Source: Callaeas wilsoni (taxonomy: Eukaryota > Chordata > Aves > Passeriformes > Callaeidae). Taken from it: a DNA stretch of 64,000 bases. The position numbers and the translations under genes were made by a program. Under the pieces are notes generated by a model. It was not told where the DNA came from. It saw only the letters and a list, made by a program, of their open reading frames with translations, and did not search any database. This document shows positions 56,321-64,000 of this stretch, in pieces; the first letter of the stretch is position 1; every line of letters begins with the position of its first letter. The DNA is taken from positions 1 to 64,000 of the forward strand of contig VWPU01000917.1 of the NCBI GenBank assembly GCA_013398955.1. Direction: 5' to 3'.

Positions 56321-59224
56321 ATCCAGTTAGAGCACCTTTGGGACACAATGAAAAACGTTTTCCATCGCAAGCAGGATGATGTTCACAGCATCACCATCCC
56401 TTCACAACTGAGGAGAGAGATATTTTTAACCATAAAAAAGACAAGAACCAGAGATATCCCAACCTTGCTTTTGCTGACCTTTCTTTTCTCTCATGGGCAA
56501 CAGTCATGTATTAAATCGCTGTGATAACCAGAAGGATAAACCATCAGGAAAGCTCAGTTTAAGAGCAAGGAAAATACTGACAGGAAATACTTCAGGAGGC
56601 TGTAGAGATGCACAGCTCCTTAAACCTGTATGGGAAATGAAGTGAGACTGGGGATCTTACAGACAGTGGAACGATTTGCAGAGACTGATTTCTGTTTCCC
56701 AGGTGTGTAAAGAACCCGTGGGTTTAATGCAGGACATGAGGATTCACAGAAGGCAGGACAGTGACAGGTGATAAGGGCAGCACCAGCAAGGTGTCATCTG
56801 GAGTGTATCGCACATCCTTGCTGTGGTCATGCTCATAATATTCTTTCCCTTCCCAGTTCAAAAGATACATTTCTTTCTAGGCATCTCACAAATCATCACT
56901 GCTTTTGGCCGTGTTTTGTAATTGTTTATATGGCTGTAATCAAATTAAAATCCTATTACCATCATCAGTCCTGTCCAGCTACCCATGGAATGCTTCTCCT
57001 AAGATGCCAGTAGTGCTTTCTTTCTTTACCCCTGTGATGCTACCCCTCAGGGAAACACTTTCTCAGAGTTTCCAGTTTTGCAGGCACTAAAAGAGGTGCC
57101 AGACTCGTGTGTATCCACCCAGCCAGGGTTCCTGTGTGTTCCTCTAAGGAAACAGGAAATAAATGGCTGACCTGGAGATTGAATGTCTATGGTACAGCCC
57201 AAATGATGAAGCAGAGATTTCAAATTAGGTTTAATGGAGATGAAGATGAAGAAAGGATGAAAGAGGGATGAAAGAAAGGAAATCCACATATAGATGGTCT
57301 GTCAGTGTTTTTACCTTTGGTTTGTGTTTTGGGTTGTTTTGTTGTTTGGTTTGTTGGGGTTTTTTTGCTCCCTGTTCAGGTAAATCTTGAAGTAAACGGG
57401 TAATAAGCTGACAAATTCATGAAGACCAACATTTATTCTCTGTTGTGACATGACTATCTGGGCTTCAAAGAAAAAGACAGATGGGTCACAGCACAGCAGC
57501 AATCAGAGCTTGCCCCAGAGAAATTAACCCACTGGAACTGAGGCAGAGAAATCAAGAGCCCAGAGAGTTGCTGACAATTTAAGGGCTTGGAAGACTTCCT
57601 GAAACTTATTTCTCTGTGTTGTGATGACCAAGTAGAATGGGGAAAGCTCTTATGTGCATTTAAGGACAGGTGGGAGAGAACAGCTATATGGAACACCATA
57701 TGTAACTTCTGAGTGATGCATCTCCTTCCAGCTTTCCCTGCCTGCTGCTCTCAGAGAGCTGCCATCACCCCCAGCTAGCAAATAATCTATTTAAATAGAC
57801 TTTATTTATTCCCATCCCACTCCTGAATTTCTCTGCATATCCCCCATCCCAAATAATCCAAATAATCATTTCAAGACCAAACCTCTTGGAACACCCTGGA
57901 GACTGATACCCTAACCATAGCTGGTCCTTCAAGAAGAGGGATTCATGTCACCAACCTCATCACATAAGAGCCTCTGAAAATCCAGTGCTTCACATGCTGC
58001 CTGACTCCAGCAAAAATGCAGTCTTGTAACAAAATAAACACAAGAAAAACCTCTTAATAGCACAAAGCCCTAATTCAGCGAGTAGATTTCATTATGGGAA
58101 TAGCACGTGTCTGTCTTACAGACCTTAAAGTATCCCACATGCTTCGCTTATTTCAGAACCTGACTCCATAAAACAAAACACTGCAGGATAATCATATTTA
58201 TTTGTTTGGTTTTCCACTTTGTTCAGTTATCCCAGCTTAAATCTAAGCCAAATGTTACACTCCAAAAACCCCATGGATATACATGTTTTTTGATTTACCA
58301 ACAGAAGTAACAAAATAGGTTATGAAAGCCAAGACCAGAGGTCCTCATTTGTAACCATTTATCCTCACGTACTTAAAGGTCACCCACAAATTACAGACTG
58401 TGGGTTCTAGCACCATTATATATATATAAATATACATGTATATTTACAACTGCTACATACTTATTTTCCACGGTGTGGTGCCCAATGTTCCTGCTACGGC
58501 CTGAAAAGGAGCTGCCTCACAGGCAGGCTGTGCCTGGTGCTATATTTAACACACAGGAACTGTTTTCATTGCTTGCAAGTGGGAGGAGGAGAGGTAGCAC
58601 GGTTAAATCAGCTGTGCCTGAGACAACCAAAGGTAACTGTTGTGGTTTGTGAGCTAAATGGCTGCTCGTGGCCCACATGAAATAGAGAAACAAACCTAGA
58701 AAACCATCCCGTTAAGAAATGACTCACTAAAAGTGAAAGAAAAATTGTTTCCAACTATTCCTGTCTTCTTCTTAAATGGAGGAGAAATTGGAATGACGAG
58801 CTGAAGTTTTAAACATCAGAATGTCTAAATAACCATAAGATTTGTGATGAATTATAAAAATGAAGGAACAGTACTTACATTCTCATTTATGATTCTTTAG
58901 GCATGAGCCTTTCAACATTTCTCTGCAGCTCCTGCCACTTGAAAAACTGAAAACCTGCATTCTCAGGGTTTGATACATGACTCAGGAAATCAACACTTTA
59001 AGAAAAGCTGCAAACACTGTGGGACCAGCACTAGAACTGTGAAACTGGGCAATAAGCCTGTGTAAATTGATTACCCAGCAAGTTTATAGGGCCAGTGAAA
59101 TTATTAGGGAGTAATTTGTAGTCACCTACAAAAAAGAGATCTCGGGTTAAGCAGATGGTGTTAACATGCAGGGAACACTTAAGCCAGTGGGATGGAGCTT
59201 CTACGTTATTTACGACTTGCCATG
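56321..59224. other. no convincing gene; short TA repeat
   Basis: Unique DNA. A strong reverse-strand donor (GAGAAT|GTAAGTACTG) at about 58877 has only stop-containing frames before it. A TA-rich run lies at 58415-58444. Confidence 0.5.
58415..58444. repeat. TA-rich simple repeat
   Basis: TTATATATATATAAATATAC followed by ATGTATATTT; a short degenerate TA array. Confidence 0.8.
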
Positions 59225-59291
59225 TAAATTAGACTTCAAAGATGACCAGACTTCTGTAGGTCTCTTCCAACCTGGAACATTCTGTGAGTTT
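59225..59291 (+). mobile_element. CR1 LINE 3' tip, diverged
   Basis: TTAGACTTCAAAGATGACC, then GTAGGTCTCTTCCAACCTGG and AACATTCTGTGAG match the sense-orientation CR1 terminus. Only the last ~65 bp can be recognised. Confidence 0.65.
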
Positions 59292-59920
59292 AAGATTTTG
59301 GCATATATCTCTCTACAGTGGGGAGCGAGGAGGAAGGCTTTTCAAAATGTAGAAAGGAGGCGATCCTGGTTGAAAAGTCAGAGGTGAGAAAAATGAGGGG
59401 TTTATGCTTGGGCTTTAAATAATGTCGTCCCTGCAAAATGTGTTTTGAAGTTTTGGCATTTTCTAAGCCTTTCTTCAAGGAAATTCTACAGACCCTTCAG
59501 TTCTGTGCTGCTGGGTGAGGTTCAGCACAGCGTTGCTCACTACTGTAAGGGACTTCACACACCCTACACTATTAGACCTGGTGCAGTATGTACAGACTGA
59601 TGCTGTCTCCCTTTGAATTCCTCCTTCCCTTGGTGTCTAGTTTTATTTCTGATCAGACTTCCTGTGAAAAGTCACTACAAAGTTCCTAAGTCCCTAAACA
59701 TAATTTAGGTTTTCTTGCAGACTCAACAACTCCACATACTCCACCTGGGAATAATACCTGGAAAGATTACCAAACCTTGTGTTTCACACAAAAGAAAGAT
59801 ATTTATCTCATTAAAAGCCATTCTTTGTATTCCAGCTTTAAATGCACATTTCTCACTCTGCTTTGCTCTTGCTCTCATCTTCCCTCCCTGTGCAAGCACA
59901 ACAGAGACAGAAGTTGGAAC

Positions 59921-60035
59921 CAAAGGATGGTTTGGGTTGGAAAAGACCTTAAAGATCATCGAGTTCTAACTCCCTGCCATGGACAAGGACACCTTGCACT
60001 AGACCTGGTTGCTCAGAGCCCCCTGGGACAGTCCC
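59921..60035 (-). mobile_element. CR1 LINE 3' fragment
   Basis: CAAAGGATGGTTTGGGTTGG, AAAAGACCTTAAAGATCATC, CTCCCTGCCATGGACAAGGA and GGTTGCTCAGAGCCCCCTGG are the reverse-complement CR1 tail, truncated after about 115 bp. Confidence 0.9.
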
Positions 60036-63000
60036 CACAGACTCGTGCTGCTCCTGTGCCCCATGCTCTGCTCACATGGGCAGCCCGAGTGCTGTGCCAA
60101 GAGGGCAAAGAGGTAAATACATGAAACTGCACCCCAAAAGTGAGAAGTCAAAGCATGGCACACACAGGGCAAAGGGAGAGGAAAACCAAACCCCGCTTCT
60201 CCCAGCTTTCTGCTCCCTTAGAGAATCACACAAGTACAAAACCATGAAAACAATAACCCCAGCTGCAAAGGCAATGAAGCAATTTGTTAGGGAGATGACA
60301 TTTTTAATGAGAAACACTTGCTGGAGGAGAACAAAAGGCCCTGTTTGGTCAGAGAGATGCTCTTGATACTCTTCAGAAGTGCATGAAAAAGTAATTTCAT
60401 TTAAGCGTCATACACAGAGCAGCTGAATTTCCTGGGGCTCCAGATGTTGTCCTGTGCAGATGCTGAACAAATGGAACTCTGTCTTGATGAAATGAAAAGA
60501 AAAAAGCAAGCCTTCCTAAACCAAAACCCATGCACCAGAGTATTTTACATCTTAAAAGAAGAAAAAGGGAAGAGAAAAAAGGGGAGAGAAAACCATGCAA
60601 ATTGGGGGGAAAGGAAGTTCTTGAACCCAGCAGCGTTGCCCATAGGATAGACTGTTCTTAATCACCCGATGGATAATTGAAGGAGACGAGAATCTGGATT
60701 TGCAAAATACCAAGATCTGGCTCTGTCGCCTCTTTTTCTTGGCTTTGCTCCGTTTCTCTTTGACAGTTATCTGGCTGTGGTTACACTGAGATTGTTCCCC
60801 AAGAAGGTACAGATTCTGCAAGCTTTTATTAGGCCAGAAGTCACTGGAACATTCTGGGGTGAGTGACAGCTTCAGAATCAACAACTGCAAAACTATAATC
60901 AATATTTCTCTGTATTGACAAAGGGTAAAATTTCCTAATTGAAATGAAACAAGTTTCTTTCCTGAATTTTGGGGAGGGCAAGGGGTTTGGTGCCTCAGTA
61001 GTAAAAGCTTTTGAAATAAGAGATCAGACCAATATCAGCTCTCACGTTAATGAAGACTAATGAAGTCTAACGACCTTGATATTCAGATACTTCATGCCTG
61101 AACTTCAGGGCGGGTGACAGAAGCAGCTGTAGATGATTCCTAGGCTTTGTAAGCCATACAGGGCCTATACAGATCCTGTTGTAAATTAGAATAGTCTTAG
61201 GCCTTCCGGCTTATGCTCTCATTTTTTCCTTCTGCCTTTTTGGGCTCTGAAAAAACGGACACTATTCACTCTTTCTTCTAAGGCACAAGTCTCCTTCTGA
61301 CACAACATTATCCTTCTGCTAAGTGGTAGCAGATGAGAGTCCAAAGCACTGCACAAACACGAGAGCATTCCTGCCTCTTACACAGGGCCCCTTCCCAAGA
61401 AGGCAATGCTGTCACAGACAACTCTGCCTTGGGAAAAGGAAAAAAAAAACAGTAATAAAAGCCAGGTTTGTGATGCTGGTCCATCAGCAGGTGGTACTGT
61501 GTAGTCAGTTTATAGTGAACGAAGTGAGAATGATAATATTGTTTTAAATTGGGATTTGGAAAGGGTGGTTAGCACCACATCTGACACCTCCCCGAAGAGC
61601 AAAGCTAAAGAGTGACACACCAGAGTACACACCAGACCAGGGGGAAGCACACAGTGGGTGTGTTAAGTAGATCTGAATAAGAATAGAGCTAAAAAATTGA
61701 AAAAGAAAACAATGCAGTGCATGCAAGTTATGAGAAGCTGAGGACTGACCTTTTGTTTCTCTGTGTTGAGAGGTAGAAACAGGCAGAGAGCAGCTGCTCC
61801 CCTGCTCAGAGGGAAAAGGCTGCTTCCAGTAAGTCTCACCAGTCCGAGAAGTGATCTCAGAGTTCAGGCAAGAAGTAGATAAGAGGGTTGAAAAAGAACA
61901 CTCCTTGTTATTTTTCAAAAGCAATGCATCATAGGTCAAATGAGCTAGTTTTGTCCAAACTCAGTCAAACCTAAATCTTAGATGACCTAATGTAAACATC
62001 AGCAAACCAGCCGCAGTGCTGGTGGCTCACAGAGGAGCATTGTGCTTTGGAGAAACCTGCTTGAAGCAATGCAATAAAATGAATTGACCTTGGGATGGAA
62101 AAATCAATTTTTACAGAATTATTGGGTGTGATCTAATGACTGCACCGAATAACCCAGATTCCAACAATAGGTAATGCTTTTAAGCATGTTACCAGGTTTT
62201 GTCTTGTGCATATGTTGCCAAAGTAATCCCTTTTGCCTACAGAGAAAGTAGTCAGTGAAACTTAACTTCTGGTGAGCATTTATGAGAGCCTTCCACAAGC
62301 AAGCAATCTGTTACTTTATATTCTAAAGAGGTTTGCCTTAAGGCCTGCCCCCACCAGCAATCAGCAGCATACTGACAGTCTCCAAGTCTTGATTGCTAAT
62401 GAGGAGGAAAAAGATCACTGGGGAAGAGGGAAACTAAAGATAAATAAGTTATTTTGCCCTCATTTTTTCTCCCAGCACACCCTAGAGCAGAGCGTGCTCG
62501 AGCCATGTGGGATACAGGTTTAATCCCACAGAATTTTTGCCGCAAGGATTTCGGGGCAGGGAGCGTTTCAGCATTTCCAGAGCAACAGCAAATGCTGCCA
62601 CATGAGCCAGCACGAAGGAGACAAACAGGGAGTGGTGCGGAGGGACTGGGGACTTCAGGGCACTGAGAGAGCCAGAGGAATGAGGCCATGGACTTTTAAG
62701 GGTGACCCTGTTATTAAGGATAACACCATTCCAGAGCAGGCACTGTTAAATCCTGCCCGTGAGAGCAGACAAAGCAGAAGGTCACTGCAACCCCATGTTG
62801 CCTCTGTCCTGTGTCATCTTCCCCAGAAATCCAAGGATCACCTGCATGGCAGTTGCTAGGTCTTCACGTGACAGAGAAGCCCGTGGAAATGGGCTGTGTG
62901 CCTCTCCTAGAACCATGGAATGACCTCTCCTTGTGCATCTCCAAGCAATGGACAGCCAGACAAATCTTTGGTAGTGTAGCAGCATCCAGGGTATCATTAA

Positions 63001-64000
63001 AAACAACCTGGATTCAAAACCCAGATTTTATGTATTCATCTTCTCAGGGACTTTTTGGCCTTCCCTGTATTTCTTTTGATATTTTAGAATAATTTTTTAA
63101 AATTCCCTAGCCAGAAATATAAAATAATTTCTTAAAATTGTCTGGAATACCCAGCTTCCTCACAGATTGCTAAGTGAACACGCTTATCCCCTCAAAAACA
63201 CTGGGGAATGATGATTTCCTCATTCAGGAATCGAATGTTCATTTTCATGGGTCATTAGAGATGGTTAGCTCTAAAGGTAGTCTAAACCTTTAAACTCCCC
63301 TGTCTTTTAGTAAGGGGAGAAAACCAGGAGAAAGACAAAGAGAAAGGAAATAATGAACATTTGCAAAGCCACTAATTAGCTATTGCGGATCATTACTTTT
63401 ATTTCCAATAGGAATTTAAATTACAAACTGGTTTGAGAATCACTTGCATTAGGCATTAACTTCATAATGAATGTGACTGCAATTTTAAAAAGCTGGTGTG
63501 CAGGATGGTAGAGAGGCCATTAAAAAAACAAGTTACATATTGAATTCAGTGTACACATAATGACCATATTATTTCTAGGGAATTAACTTTTTTTCCCCCC
63601 TAACTTTCCAGACTCTGAATCATTTTCTAATAGGATCTCAACAGGCAATAGTATTAAAAATGTGTTAGATGTTAGCATCTGGGCCAGGAAAAGCATGACA
63701 ATCTAATATAGAGAATCTAAGCAGGGCATTCATCCAAGCCTGCCATCCATCTTTCCATTCTCTGTGGTGTCTCTCCCACTTCAGGGTACACAGATTGAGC
63801 AAGTCCTAGGAATAATGGCATTTAAATGAGGTAAAACCTACCTGAGGATGTTTCCTTGCCAGGCAGGTTGCAGGTCCCAGAGAACTGATACCCAAACTAC
63901 GGTTGTCTTCCTCTCAGTAATGCCAGTTTGGATACAGGAGTTGTTTCAGTACATGGAAACAGATTAAAACCAACAATCTCATTCCATTAAAGGGAAAAGA
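60036..64000. other. no convincing gene; intron or intergenic
   Basis: Unique AT-leaning DNA. One reverse-strand segment about 63850-63893 has a good donor (CCTCAG|GTAGGTTTT) but is open in all three frames. The stretch 63370-63500 is AT-rich with TAATTAG-type sites and may be a conserved non-coding element. Confidence 0.45.

Noticed and set aside
1..64000. CRISPR arrays, tRNA or rRNA genes, bacterial operons, prophage
   Set aside because: None seen; tandem repeats here lack spacer structure, and all context is vertebrate.

Overview
This is a 64 kb stretch of vertebrate nuclear DNA, most likely from a bird. The diagnostic sequence is the 3' end of the CR1 LINE, present in several truncated copies on both strands and ending in the typical avian CR1 tail (rc of TCATAGAATGGTTTGGGTTGG). 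A short class-II-type solo retroviral LTR, a few old MIR-like scraps, low overall repeat density and moderate GC content fit the same picture. Nothing suggests a bacterial, plasmid or viral genome: there are no long ORFs, operons or RBS-led genes.

Layout. Bases 1-330 are a GC/CpG-rich island, probably a promoter of a gene lying at or beyond the left edge. Most of the remainder reads as intron or intergenic DNA. The clear annotatable elements are: CR1 fragments (2936, 14519, 24199, 44035, 48719, 59225 and 59921), an 80-bp-class minisatellite (9918-10403), a diverged pair of 109-bp direct repeats flanking a CR1 (14322 and 15379), a GGGAAAA heptamer array (16547), a solo LTR with a perfect 6-bp target-site duplication (16884-17209), a perfect-period 36-bp minisatellite inside a CpG-rich block with a CTCF-like site (19860-20500), and poly-A and simple-sequence tracts.

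Possible gene. By reading splice sites by eye I assembled a chain of short open segments on the minus strand. It runs from about 55.3 kb down to 1.7 kb, with every intron phase compatible, one continuous frame, and a stop codon followed about 480 bp later by AATAAA. The best member is a 156-bp exon at 36899-37054. I do not recognise the protein. Several links are 20-29 nt long and were chosen partly because their phase fitted, so the chain is a hypothesis: the larger exons are moderately likely, the tiny ones weak. Confidence values reflect that. Two plus-strand segments with strong splice signals are also recorded as candidates only.

Most plausible overall reading: a bird chromosome segment holding one long-intron, minus-strand gene (or none), sparsely seeded with CR1 and one ERV solo LTR, with two minisatellites as the most distinctive local structures.
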